Counted from the first letter of the stretch, positions 46,106 through 56,950 are shown. The stretch: 64,000 nucleotides of DNA from Melitaea cinxia (GCF_905220565.1 NC_059406.1:1994001-2058000); one strand, 5' to 3'. Made by a program: numbers and translations. Notes: generated by a model not told the origin, from the sequence alone.

Positions 46106-46332
46106 AATTGTGTTTGCTTGTAAACGAAAAAACAGACACCACATTTATATGGACCAGTGACAAAACTTAGGTAGACGAAAAAATAGTCAAGTAAATGCGC
46201 ATTTTCAGATATAACTCAGAAAGTACTCATCATATCTCGATTAAAATTTAAATGGGACCACATGAAAAGCACTACCTTAAAAAAAGAATCATCGAAATTG
46301 GTCCTCCCAGTAGTTATGAAGTCGGTTAAAAA
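46106..46332 (+). mobile_element. Family A repeat, shortened
   Basis: Begins AATTGTGTTTGCTTGTAAAC and ends GAAGTCGGTTAAAA, with one unit (AGTCAAGTAAATGCGC, ATTTAAATGGGACCACATGA). The central half is deleted. Confidence 0.7.
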
Positions 46333-46810
46333 TTAATTCTTCCGCATCATTATAATAGGTTTGACTGCTGTGAAGAGGCTTCTGCTCTTGAATAGAAGAA
46401 TACAGAATAATAAAATCTCATCATGTATGATGATATTTAGTGATATCTGTGACGCAAATAAATTTTTTATCTTCGTACATCACAAGAGCGTCTTCAACAA
46501 CCTCCGCAGATTTTTATTCAATTTATCACGTCGGTTGAGGAAAATAGTATGCGGAAATCCATACGACGGGTATTTGATATGTGTCTGTTTATACGTGCGT
46601 CTGATGTTCGTGACTGTGGATTAAATTCGGTTTCCTTCCTCGAACCAGATATCCCACTCGCCTGACTATTAATTAATGTTACGATATAATATTTAACTAT
46701 TTCCTCTTCTTAATAAATGTAGGAGCATTTTTTGAAGGTATTTTTCGTATGTGTATATAAAGATGAATCTTTGAAGATGAGTTTTGCGGTGTATATAGGT
46801 GTTGGGACGT
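46333..46810. other. AT-rich non-coding DNA
   Basis: An 87-codon plus-strand frame at 46361-46624 (basic, Arg/Leu-rich) has no recognised family. I do not support it as a gene. Confidence 0.35.
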
Positions 46811-46866
46811 CGTTCTGGTGTAGTGGTGCGTGCACAATGTGGGCGCTCACACACCGGCGGTTAAGA
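46811..46866 (+). mobile_element. SINE-2 head, solitary
   Basis: CGTTCTGGTGTAGTGGTGCG followed by CACACACCGGCGGTTAAGAG matches the tRNA-like head at 58885. No SINE body follows. Confidence 0.5.
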
Positions 46867-47816
46867 GGAAAGGGTACCGAAGAGACTTTTCAAAAATAGG
46901 TATTTGAATAAAATGTTTCTGTCGCGCTGCATGCCGCTACCGCGCCCCGCGCCATCTCCGCCCCGTTTTTTCTATGTGTGACTGTCGTGTTGTTAGTGTG
47001 CGTGCGCCGGCTATTCAGCTATTAATTGTTGACGATATTTTAGTATTCGCATCTTTCGTTTGTGATTGACTACGAGTACATATAGCTCATAGTGCTATTT
47101 TTCTGAATTTGGCTTGTTTGTTCTGCATTGTCTTGCTGTGACTCGGCTCACTATTATTGAATTTCGTAAACTACTTATTATTTATGTTTTATTATTTTGA
47201 ATTGGATACTCTTTGTGACTTGATACATGTCTATATTTTTGTGGGTAATTATCGAAATACTTAGGTACTTTATTTATGAATTAGGTATGTAATTACATGG
47301 TTGAGGTGTGTGTAAGAATGGGTAATGAAATACATACATAATTATAGTGTATACATGTAGTATATAGTGTAAGTGTAAGTATAGTATATATATGTAATAT
47401 AGTACATACACAGTATAAAATGTTTGCCTTAGTACCTTATATAGGTACTAAGGTATTTGTAATGTCTCATGTTTGTCGCAGTTATTAATACATGGGTATA
47501 GGTTATATATATTAATTAACATATAATTGCGGCGATATAACAATGGTTAAAAATAATATTATAAATTAAAAAAAAAACAAGAAAAGCCGCCTGCGTGAAG
47601 AACAACTATTAGAAAGTCAATTGAAAAAGCTGGAACAAGATAAAAATTCAATAATTACACAAAGATAGCTAAATAAATTACACCAATTTCAAACATTATG
47701 TACTGTACACTTACAAAAATCATGAAGGCGACTTTTCAATTATTATTTTATTTATGTTTTTTTAGTTAGGCAAATTACGTAATCGATTGAATTTTTTTAA
47801 AGAGTGGTTGATTAAC
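46867..47816. other. Non-coding DNA with a short GC-rich island
   Basis: 46925-47015 is GC-rich (CATGCCGCTACCGCGCCCCG, CCATCTCCGCCCCG), unusual for this region and without a repeat match. It could be promoter-like or part of an unseen first exon, but no frame or splice signal supports that. The rest is AT-rich with GTATA-type low complexity at 47340-47420. Confidence 0.3.
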
Positions 47817-47886
47817 ATGACATAACATAACAATACACTTTATTGAACACCAACAGAAAATAATAAATCGTATCAGATTGATTTTT

Positions 47887-48435
47887 AACCGACTTCCAAA
47901 AAAGGAGGAGGTTCTTAATTCGACTGTATTTTTCTTTTTTTTGTATATATGTTACTTCAGAACTTTTGACTGGGTGGACCGAGTTCGACTTGTACGCAAA
48001 GGAAAAAAAGCCGACTTCAATTACATCGACATGTAATACAACAAAGGTAGACGAAAATATAGTCAAGTAAATACGCGTTATTAAAGATTACTCAAAAATT
48101 TGTTATCAGATCTCGATGAAATTTAAATATGACTACACGATAAACATCAGCTTTCGATTAAATTAAAAATCATCAAAATCGGTACACCTAGTAAAAAGTT
48201 ATACGGTATAATACAACGTAGGTCGACGAAAATAGTCAAGTAAAAACGTATTATTTATATTACTCGAAAAGTTGTTGTTAGATCTCAAATAAACTCAAGT
48301 GAGACCAAATGACAGACACCACCTTTCGATTAAAAAAAATTTGTAGAAATCGGTCCACTCAGTCAAAAGTTCTGAAGTAACATACATAAAAAATACAGTT
48401 AAATTGAGAGCTTCCTCCTTTTTTGGAAGTGGGTT
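47887..48435. mobile_element. Family A foldback pair
   Basis: A minus-strand family A terminus (47887-47990, AACCGACTTCCAAAAAAGGA) is joined to an almost complete plus-strand copy (47991-48435, ending TTTTTTGGAAGTGGGTTAAA). The composite therefore has ~100-bp inverted ends. It sits in the LINE between its 3' tail and ORF2. Confidence 0.7.
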
Positions 48436-48989
48436 AAAAATAGAAACCGATTTTACACGTCTATAGAATCCCTAAGTCGACAAGCTTGAACAGTGAAAGA
48501 TTTAGTATAAACGAAAGAGGAGTGAGAGGGAAATTCAAGAAGTAAGCTTTCCTCAGAACGAAAACTGCGTTCATTGGAATCACTAAGAAACTTAAATCGT
48601 CGTTTTAGATAAGCAGGTACAACAGGATTAAAAAGAATAGAGTAAAGTAAGTTGAGAATATACGTATTCCCGAAGTAGGGAATTGGGTGCCACTCAGGGC
48701 GTAACTACTGCCGTATCAGCCGTATCAATGATACGGGGCCCCCTATTTACTGGGCCTCTAAGGTGTGTAAGCAAAAATTAGTAAAATGCTATCCACAATG
48801 TCACTTAATCTTGTGCTTCCTGGAAAAAAGAATAAAAAAACTGTCATACATACCTATAGAGTTTTAACTTCAGAAATGACTGAAGTCTGAAAAGCAGTCC
48901 CCTTTTATCCGAGTCAAGCGTGCGCCCAATTGTTGATAACATTCTGTATCGTTTATTTCGGGATTCAGTTAATCATTATGAACAATGAA

Positions 48990-49700
48990 TTAATCTTTTT
49001 TATATAAGAATGGGGCACACAAGCAGACGAAGCCATCTGATTTATAACGGCTACCGTCGCCCATGGCCTTTAGAGAAAAGATGTAGACACTAGACGCTTT
49101 AAAACCCCCAAATTTAGCAAGGTCATTCCACACTTTGAATGTACGCGGAAACATTGCGCACGAAGCTCGCACATTGGTTGCAAACCACTGGTGGATACAA
49201 TTAGCACCACTAGACTTCTTGACATCGAAATAATGTAGAACACGACAAACGACACTGCTCATAGTGCACATTACGCATCGCGTGTTCGCACCGTGGAATG
49301 CTCGGTGGTGCTTTTCCCTCATCGTCAAGAGTTGAATTCGACGCAAAAAGAGTGCAAAGAATTTCGCTTACTTTTTCGCATAATATGCCAGAGAGCCTTC
49401 AGGTTCGCGCAATGATGGAAGTGTAGACTAAAGAAAGTTACCTTCGACAGCTTTTGTAAGAAACAAAAGGCATGGGTTCCATTTGGAAAGCCCAATAGTC
49501 TCTCGCCAATTCTGCTGTGTTTGAACTTTGCCCTAGCGATTTACTACCTGTAAGACCTGGAGGCAGCGTTGAATCTCTTCTTCAGGTTATGCGCCTGTGA
49601 ATCCCCCATATAGATGCGGAAGATTCATAGGAATTCACTAATAGTATTGGCCTCACAGGCTGAAGCGAACGATCCCCCGCATCTATTGCTGCAGGTCAAG
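48990..49700 (-). pseudogene. LINE ORF2 fragment inside the hAT element
   Basis: Minus-strand pieces in shifting frames resemble the 26.3-28.8 kb LINE protein. DVKKSSGANCI parallels DVNKASGPDGI, AKFKHSRIGERLLGFPNGT parallels ARFDHIGRIGTRLSSYPPGS, and LFASNSTLDD lies where LFAESSCLDS is. At least two frameshifts. A 118-codon frame at 48990-49346 is part of it. Boundaries are approximate. Confidence 0.5.
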
Positions 49701-49834
49701 GCTAATAACTCTCCAGCTTGGAACTACAAGCTCTTTAAATTAGCTTAAAATCCGAAATTCAAAACATTCATTCCATTAAAGAACTCATGGAATTATTACT
49801 GATAAAATTCAATAGCCTTGCATCCAATTTTCCG

Positions 49835-49953
49835 GAGGTATTAACTTGATGTTTTTCAAAACTAAAACTGATAAAAAATTACCTAAGGATTTCGATGGAA
49901 CAGGAACAGCTACAGCAGACTACACTCACTATTGTCTATTCTAGGAGGAAGTT
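49835..49953 (+). pseudogene. hAT transposase C-terminal dimerisation domain, remnant
   Basis: Plus-strand translation gives CFSKLKLIKNYLRISMEQEQ followed by LQQTTLTIVYSRRKL and a stop. FSKLKLIKNYLR..M.QERL is the signature of the C-terminal dimerisation region of many hAT transposases (ZMYM1-like group). A stop just upstream separates it from FNSLASNFPEVLT. The catalytic core is not recognisable. Confidence 0.7.
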
Positions 49954-50250
49954 ATAACTTATAATCAATAAACATTTATTTTAATTCAATGCAAGCATTT
50001 TTTGTGAGAAATCTTTACCCATCATTTGCCTGCCCCCCCACTAATTTTGATACAGGGTCCCAAGGTTCCCGGGGTTCCAAGGAATGCTACGCTAGTGGGG
50101 CCACTTGAGTTTTTTACGCAATTCAGAAATATGATTCTATTTGCGAAGTCCAAATACGAATCGCATAGGTACATAGATTCGACCAAATTTAATAATCTGC
50201 TCCTCAGTAATGTCAAGAAAACAACTAAGCAAATTTTTACCGATGAAAAA

Positions 50251-50903
50251 AAACAGAGGAGGTTCTAAAGTCGCTACGTACCTATATTTATTTATGTTTG
50301 ACCATGCATAGCTTTTTACAAAGTATTCCGAAATTGATAAAAAAATATATTGGAAAGAGTAAACCCCGAAGTTGTTTTTCGCCTAGGAGGCGAGGAAAAA
50401 GCGCGGCTCGCAGCTTGCTTGGCATAGGCATGGGAAAGAGCAGTCCTAATTTTTTAAACTTTCTTATTGTATTTTTTATTAGTATTACGGTAATAATAAT
50501 CATAATATACTTTTTTGAAATCCTTGTATTGAGCCCTTTTGATACCAAAAACAAACAACACAGTTATTTACCATAATTATCATTGTTATTTGTTAGCGAA
50601 ATCCTTCGTTAGCCCAGGTTTGCACAGTGTTACAATAAAAACCGCATATACAAATACGGTTTTATTGTAGTTATGAAAAGAGAAATTATTTAATTTTGTT
50701 AATACGAATTTTAGAAAATATCGACTAAAAATAACATCACTAGCGTATCGATATAATTGTCGACTATGAGGCATCACTTCGCTGGCGTATATACGTATTG
50801 CTTTGACCCTTCCCTCCCCCAGACCTATCCCCCAAAAAGCAAGAAAGGGACAACTGCAGCTCAGACCGTTTTAGGTATATAATTTTTGACCAAAACAGTG
50901 TTT
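50251..50903. other. Non-coding DNA
   Basis: No supported gene. Paired frames on both strands at 50288-50576 are mirror images of the same composition and show no domain. Confidence 0.4.
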
Positions 50904-51215
50904 CGTAGTCGACTGTTTTCTCCTCAGAACATGGCAATTTTTTAAAAATTTTTTTTTTAGAAAATAAAAGAAGACTTCGGCTATGCCCCTATGTTTTCAT
51001 TTTTTTGAAAATATGCATATATTTTTTTTAATGAGTGTCTGAAAATGTACAAAAAATTATGCAATATTTCGAGTTTTTGAAGTCTCCTAATTCCTATGAT
51101 AATAAGAATATGAAAAAAATCAAAACATAGGGGCATGGTCATGGCAGCAAAGAGTTCTATGTCACAAAAATATTTGATCTAGTGTCATTATCCAGGGAGA
51201 AAACAGTCGACTACG
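50904..51215. mobile_element. 312-bp inverted-repeat element
   Basis: Perfect 20-bp termini: CGTAGTCGACTGTTTTCTCC (50904-50923) and its reverse complement (51196-51215). Inside, ATGCCCCTATGTTTT near 50984 pairs with AAAACATAGGGGCAT near 51123. The whole unit could fold as one interrupted hairpin. No coding capacity, and a target duplication beyond TTT is not clear. Confidence 0.75.
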
Positions 51216-51224
51216 TTTGTATGG

Positions 51225-51510
51225 AGAAAGACCCGGTACCCTTTCCTCTTAATATTTCGATTCCCGCTCGGGATGGATATTTGTATTTATATTTCTTTCC
51301 GGTCTGGGTTTTTACGCAGACTTTGTGAGTCTCCCCACCGTGCCTCAGAGAGCACGTTAAGACGCCGTGGTGACTCACAGTGATGATTATATCCCCCAAA
51401 CCGCAGTGGAGCAGCATAGAGTATTAACTTATTGAGCTCTGATCCTTCTCCTTATGGTGAAAAAAGGCCAATGTCCGACAATGGGATGTTACAGGCTGAA
51501 GCGAATACAA
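51225..51510 (+). mobile_element. SINE with RTE tail
   Basis: Box B-like TTTCGATTCCCGCTCGG, then GGTCTGGGTTTTTACGCAGA, GTGAGTCTCCCCACCGTGCC, AGAGAGCACGTTAAG and a diverged RTE tail (AAGGCCAATGTCCGACAATG..TACAGGCTGAAGCGAA). The box A region is missing or too diverged. Confidence 0.7.
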
Positions 51511-51700
51511 GCTACAATTATATACACAGTGACGATTTCAGATTTGTTGTTGTATCAGAAAAATACGAATTTATGTAAATGTATACTGTATAGTCATGTA
51601 ATGAAGTTAAAACAGCTTTATTTTCTAATACGTAATACGATATAATAAGTTTAAAAAAAATCGCAGTTTCCTTTGTCTCGAGTATTATTCAACGAAGGAT

Positions 51701-52044
51701 AATTGTATTTGCTCGCAAACGAAAAAAACCCGTAGTACAACGTAGGTGCACGAAACAATACTCATTATATCTCGATTACATTTAAATGGGATTACTAGTT
51801 ATGCGGTATAATACAACGTAGGTCGACGAAAAAATAGTCAAGCAAAAACGCATTATTAGATATAACTCGAAAATTACTTATTAGATATCAATTAAATTTA
51901 AATGGGACTACATGACACGCACCATCTTTCGATTAAAAAAAGGATAATCGAAATCGGTCGACTCAGTAAAAAAAAACCAGAACACTAATATACATAAAAA
52001 TATTACAGTTGAATTGAGACCCTCCTCATTTTTTTGAGTCGGTA
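51701..52044 (+). mobile_element. Family A repeat, shortened
   Basis: Begins AATTGTATTTGCTCGCAAAC, keeps AATACAACGTAGGTCGACGA and AATCGAAATCGGTCGACTC, and ends CCTCCTCATTTTTTTGAGTC. The GAAGTCGGTT terminus is worn. Confidence 0.7.
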
Positions 52045-52271
52045 TCAAGTAGACAAAGGGCAACATTGTTTATTAGAACCTATCCCTTTACACCCGACTT
52101 GATATGATAGTGAGACTTGATTTTCAAAAATTCTGGCGCGTACGCAAATTGATTTTTCGAGACGCAACCGGCCTCGATAGATCGTGAGACTATCCTTTTC
52201 TTAGAAAAAACTTGCGCGGGCCTCTTGTGATCATATTTAAACCTGTTAATTGCCCGTAATCACAGTGAAAG

Positions 52272-53531
52272 ATGGCTGCCTTTTTTGGCGCGCGAACTCG
52301 CCCAGGTAAGTAATTTATTTACAATCAAATTATTCCACTTTTTATAGTTTTGTTTGTGTGATTTACTTAAATAAGTGTTGTTTTATACCTATATGTATCT
52401 AATTTGAACCTAGCACGCTTACTTAGGCATATATTGTGACTCAAAATGAAAGACGCACGATCGTGTAGGTTAGGTGTTATGTACTAAATGGATATTCATA
52501 ATTTTTTTGTACCTTAACAGGATTTTCCTGTATTTATGATCGTTTGACAAGGGTTTTATCTTAATTTTTGGGAATACCCCTAAGGGATGACCAAGAGCAC
52601 AAATATTAGCAGAAGGAAATGATTCGGAAATTGAGGAATTTGCCGATGATGAGGAAGATTGTATGGCGAGAGTCTAAGACCACCTAGAAGAGAGTGGATC
52701 TGTTTCTGGCGATGAATATTCTTTAAGTGAATGAGGCACCACCACTTATACCAACAATATCCAGAAGCAGGGGGTCCTCTAGAGGCAAATCAGGTAGAAA
52801 AATATATAGAGGACTGGCTAGCGCAGAGGGCAGGTTACGGGAAGAAGACAGGCTAGAGGAAGAGGACAGGCTAGAGGAAGAGTACAAGCTAGAGGAAGAG
52901 GACAGGCTAGAGGAAGAGGACAGGCTAGAGGAAGAGGACAGGCTAAAGGAAGAAGAGAGACAGGTGAGAGAGTCTGGGTAGAAACTGCCTATACAGATAA
53001 AGCTCATGATTATACTCCGCTTATGATAAATCAAGTTCGCTCTCCGATTAATTATTTCCGTGACTATTTTGATGATTCATTCCTGGAAGAAGTTGCTAGG
53101 TGCACGAATCTATACCATTTGCGCAAATCCTGCATTGAATTCAAAACTACCAGACTGGAAATAGCGGAACTCTTTACTCTTCAACTAATCATGGGCTGTA
53201 TTCCCTATCCAAAACTATCTATGTTCTGGAAAACTGGAATGAAACTGGCATTGTGGTCAGTGACACCATGACCAGAGACAGGTTTCTAACTCTACGTAAT
53301 GCACTTCACGTTGCCGACAGCGACAGGCCAACAAAAGCTAGAAAAAACAACGAATTGTGTAACCGATTGGAGAGAGCCCCCAGCTACTACTCAATAAATG
53401 ACCAAAAGTTTACTGGTCGTTGCAAACTTCGCCAAGTAGTAAAAAATAAACCAAGGCCAGTATTCTTGAAAAACTGTGTTTTAACAACCAGTTTTTATAA
53501 GTTTTATATCAAAAAAAGATTAATAACCTAA
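52272..53531 (+). pseudogene. piggyBac-type transposase pseudogene
   Basis: DDE_Tnp_1_7-like (piggyBac) transposase in several broken frames. A candidate first exon ATG at 52272 (MAAFFGARTRP) runs into CAG|GTAAGT at 52303. An acidic N-terminus follows (NDSEIEEFADDEEDC, with an in-frame TAA at 52675), then six 18-bp units (52847-52954) that encode RGRGQA in the frame leading to the core. The core shows SPINYFRDYFDDSFLEEV, then after a frameshift near 53255 VSDTMTRDRFLTLRNALHV, a deletion, and SINDQKFTGRCKLRQ where the family has SIDEQ with the first catalytic Asp. Asn at that place and truncation after NCVLTTS mean it is dead. I could not find TTAA-flanked terminal repeats. Confidence 0.8.
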
Positions 53532-54048
53532 GTAAGGAAGAAATATTATAGTTTTCTAATAAGATTGTTGATTGTTTTGTCAAAAACATTATACCAAATG
53601 TGTAAAAATTACTCATTATTAATATCGTCAATAAATGATTATAAAGAATTTTCAATTAATTTAATTTTCATTTAGATAATATTAAAATATATTCACAAAC
53701 TAGACAAAACTCACATCTCGAGCTATCTCCTAAGCCCCACGCTCGTGAGGGTAAGTTTTCAGGAAACCAGAGACTTCAGGTTTTTTTTTAATATTTTTTA
53801 CATAACACTTAGACGCCCATGAAATAGTCATGTGAATTTCAAAAAAATCTGAGTAAATTATTTTCATCGGTTGTAAAGGGCTATGCAAAGAACGTGGGAT
53901 AAGTTCTTATGATGCTCACGTTTTTTGCGCATCGATCGCTGTCCTGAGGCTAAGGGCAACTTTGAAATAGCTGTTTCTTGCTCATAGTATGGCTGTGTCT
54001 CTCTTTTTTAACCGCATTAATCCTCGTTACATGGAAACACGTTATATA
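53532..54048. other. Non-coding DNA after the piggyBac relic
   Basis: May include the remainder of the piggyBac element, but neither the transposase C-terminus nor a terminal repeat was recognised. Confidence 0.35.
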
Positions 54049-54301
54049 TAGTTGTTTTTGTTCGTAAACGGGAATAAAATCGACAATAATACAACGTAGG
54101 TAGTCGAAAAAACAGTCAGTTAAATACGTATTATTAATGATAATTCAAAAGGTAATCGTAAGATCAATCAATTTAAATGGGACCACACGGCTATCACCAG
54201 CGTTTTGATTAAAAACAATCATCAAACTCTTTACAGTTAGTAAAACGTTACAACCAAAAAAAAAAAAAAAATTAAGAACCTTCTTTTTTTATGAGTTAAC
54301 A
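54049..54301 (+). mobile_element. Family A repeat, strongly diverged
   Basis: TAGTTGTTTTTGTTCGTAAA, AATACAACGTAGGTAGTCGA and AATTTAAATGGGACCACACG keep the family order. The end is an A-run plus ATGAGTTAAC. Confidence 0.55.
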
Positions 54302-54359
54302 ATAGATTGTATCAGTCGTATTTATCATCTATGTAACAAGTCATGGCGAAAGATATTTA

Positions 54360-54475
54360 ATCATTACATAGTATAAAACAAAGTCCCTTCAACAGTCACA
54401 AGTCACACTTCAAAAGTCACAAGTGATAGTTTTTGCAATGGTGCGAAGCCGGGGCGGGTCGCTAGTAAACAATAC
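54360..54475 (+). mobile_element. CTAG-ended repeat, deletion derivative
   Basis: TACATAGTATAAAACAAAGT and the end GCGAAGCCGGGGCGGGTCGCTAG. It is the short relative of 36089-36336. CACAAGTCACACTTCAAAAG-type duplications fill the middle. Confidence 0.55.
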
Positions 54476-56032
54476 TGATATATGATGTCGATCACTAAGG
54501 AAGGTAACATCATGCTTGTTTCAGGTTTGTTAGGTTTTTATAAATGTAAAGTTCACTTAATATTCAGCTTAAAATAATTTTTTAAATATAATTTTCAAGA
54601 TTATTAAAATTATTTTTGCCAGCTCGAATGTCAAACCGTGAAGACTATTTTTTTATCAAATGGATTTTCTTCGGTCTTAAAACATTTTATGGTGGCAGTA
54701 GTAAACATACATTTCAATGTATTATTATAATGCAAAGCAGAACGTGTAACTGTGAAATAATGATAAAACAAGAAATAGTTTTCATTTTTATTAAATTAAA
54801 AAAAAAATTATACTATCTATCCGGAATGTAGAACCTTTTAGTCCGTGGTTAAAAATATTTGGACGAGAAAAAGTAATAAATTGATGATAATAGACTACAA
54901 AATACGCTGTACAGACATAATATCTATATATTGGTTATTATATACTGGTTCGAATTGAAGTATTTTTAATGTGTTTTTTAAAATTGTTTACTGCTGTAAA
55001 TATTTTTATGAAATATTGATGGTATATTAAGAATAGATTAATATAATTAATATAATATTTTAATTAATTAAACATTTCGATTTTTAAACATCAAAGAATA
55101 TCTAACGAGTTAGTTTATTTTAAATTTATTTAAATTCGAGACGATTAAGTTTTCTTTTGTTTAAATATTTTTGAACGTGGAACTTGATTAAAAAAAAATA
55201 AAATAAAAAAAATATCATACGCGATTCAAAACGTCAGCGAGTCCGTGATCATGCAAACATTTCCGCGGCGCGTTTACAATCGCAAGCAATCTGCATGCGA
55301 TTGCATTTGACATGTGTCGTTAAAATTGCTTTGAATAAATCATCACGTCTCGCCGAGACTACGGGATCTGGGCTGTATGCATGTCCATACATATTCAAAA
55401 CAAGTCGCTCTTCTGACGGGCCCGTCGTAATGATATGCGTTGGACGTTGTTTACCCGTTCGTTTGTAAGGATCCTTTTTCTGATTATGATCTATTTCATA
55501 TATACATTTTTTTTAGATATTTCATTTAATTATACTAACATAGTCTGTTAGTAAATTATTATTTACGTTTTATTGTTATTACTGTCCTCATTAGGCAGTA
55601 TATGACAATCATTCCATAAAAAATTAAATCGAATTTTTAAAGGAAATCGCAAGCGCTTCAAACTATGACAATTTTTTTTTAAATGCCCTAAGCGGGACAC
55701 ATACCTGCGACAGTCTATGTTTAAAGCGATGACACTCACCTCTACAACGAAACGGATCTCATCATTTCTGTAATAGACCCTTATATTAAAACTCGAGCGA
55801 AAATTTGATACAGATCAGAAAATATTGATTTCGTTCGTCTCCGTGAATATAAATAATATATACAATCGATTTATTTTATTTATAGTTATTTCTTCTATTA
55901 GTTACGGTTGCGGTAGTAAATTCAATTATATTATATTATTATAAGTAAACGAGCATTTACACGTGCTAGGTTTCAACCGACCTTAAAAAGCGGAGTTTGT
56001 ACGTTTGTCTGAATGCATTGTAGACGGTTGCT
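54476..56032. other. AT-rich DNA with a possible single-copy block
   Basis: No gene supported. 55215-55475 has more even composition (CCGCGGCGCGTTTACAATCG, AGCAATCTGCATGCGATTGC, CGTCTCGCCGAGACTACGGG) and matches no repeat in the window, so it is a candidate conserved non-coding block. Confidence 0.35.
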
Positions 56033-56290
56033 TCAGCCAGTAATATCCCACTACTGGGCATAGGCCTCTTTCCCCATGTAGGAGAAGCTTAATCCACCAC
56101 GCTGCTCCAATGCGGGTTGGCGGATATATTCCCTACTATGAGTAACGATCGTTATTAGGTGTACATGATAACAACCGGGACCGACGGCTTAACGTGCTCT
56201 CCGAGGCTCCGAGGCACGGGATCGAACCCGCAACCGCCAGCGCAACAGGTACAATCCATAGCTGTGACCGTTGCGCCAACGCGGCGTCTG
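56033..56290 (-). mobile_element. SINE-1 with RTE tail
   Basis: Minus strand: GCGTTGGCGCAACGGTCACA (box A), GCGGTTGCGGGTTCGATCCC (box B), then GGAGAGCACGTTAAGCCGTC and the tail (plus strand: CCCACTACTGGGCATAGGCC). The segment between box B and GAGAGCACG is shorter than in 29789-30134. Confidence 0.8.
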
Positions 56291-56389
56291 TTGTAGACGG
56301 TTGGGCTTAAGATATTCGATCTATTTTTAGCTCTTTTTAGGTTAATCTTATCAACGTATGTAATTAACGTACACTTCAAGTTGTATTAA

Positions 56390-56735
56390 GTTATCTATAC
56401 AAATAAATAAAATGAATGTCTGTTTATAATATCAAAATAACCGCTTTTTACTAAATGCGTATGGATACTACACAGTACATACGAGTATACCAAAATAACA
56501 TTTTTTACAATTTTTGTCTGTCTTTATGTGTGGCTGTCTGTTTGTTCCGGCTAATCTCTGAAATGGCTGGAGCGATTTTGATAGGACTTTCACTGGCAGA
56601 TATAGCTGATGTAAGAAGGGGTAACTTAGGCTTCTTTTATTTTAGATATTTTTTTTATTACTGCGAACTAAATAATAATTATTTCGTTAAATTCTACGAG
56701 AACGAAGTGTAAGCGGGCACAGCTATTGTGTAATA
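56390..56735 (+). mobile_element. Dispersed repeat with worn CTAG-type end
   Basis: CTGTCTGTTTGTTCCGGCTA, ATCTCTGAAATGGCTGGAGC, ACTTTCACTGGCAGATATAG and the end GCGGGCACAGCTATTG resemble CTAG-ended elements. The 85-codon frame at 56455-56712 is a by-product. Confidence 0.45.
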
Positions 56736-56744
56736 TTCGTGTGC

Positions 56745-56785
56745 CTTCGTTGTTTTACGTGTCGATGTAATTGAAGTCGGTTTTG
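56745..56785 (-). mobile_element. Family A scrap
   Basis: ACGTGTCGATGTAATTGAAG followed by TCGGTTTTGG is the hairpin-proximal end of family A. Only ~40 bp remain. Confidence 0.5.
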
Positions 56786-56950
56786 GTGGTGATTTAAACC
56801 ACGAGTCTTCGCAAGAAGAGGCTTCATTCCAGTATTTAAAACAGGCTTAAACATTGCAAATGAATAATTTCTGCAAATATAAGGATAATATAAATCGAAA
56901 TAGTGCACTTTTAAATTGTCATTTTACAAATAAAAATCACATTTCGTTTT

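Larger units (their letters stand above)
48695..50097 (+). mobile_element. Degenerate hAT-type DNA transposon with 8-bp target duplication
   Basis: The left end CAGGGCGTAACTACTG and the right end (reverse complement CACTAGCGTAGCATTC) look like short hAT termini. Flanks are GTGCCACT (48687-48694) and GGGCCACT (50098-50105), an 8-bp duplication with one mismatch, as expected for hAT. The flanking LINE is otherwise continuous across it. The interior carries a LINE fragment (48990-49700) and the transposase C-terminus. Confidence 0.7.
47817..50250 (-). mobile_element. CR1-type LINE relic interrupted by family A and a hAT element
   Basis: Three separated pieces are colinear with the LINE at 59437-62764. 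47817-47881 matches its 3' tail (CATAACATAACAATACACTT). 48441-48694 matches the ORF2 C-terminus at about 59864-60135 (AAGCTTGAACAGTGAAAGAT). 50098-50250 continues from about 60131 (TTTTTTACGCAATTCAGA, AATGTCAAGA). Many substitutions and frameshifts; an old copy used as a target by younger elements. Confidence 0.8.

Noticed and set aside
48995..49346. 118-codon minus-strand frame as a host protein
   Set aside because: It resembles the LINE segment DVNKASGPDGI in a shifted form and sits inside the hAT nest.
52727..52981. Acidic EEDRLEE-repeat frame
   Set aside because: Its 3' half is the wrong frame of the piggyBac repeat region; the transposase core continues in the RGRGQA frame. Only its first ~35 codons may be true transposase sequence.
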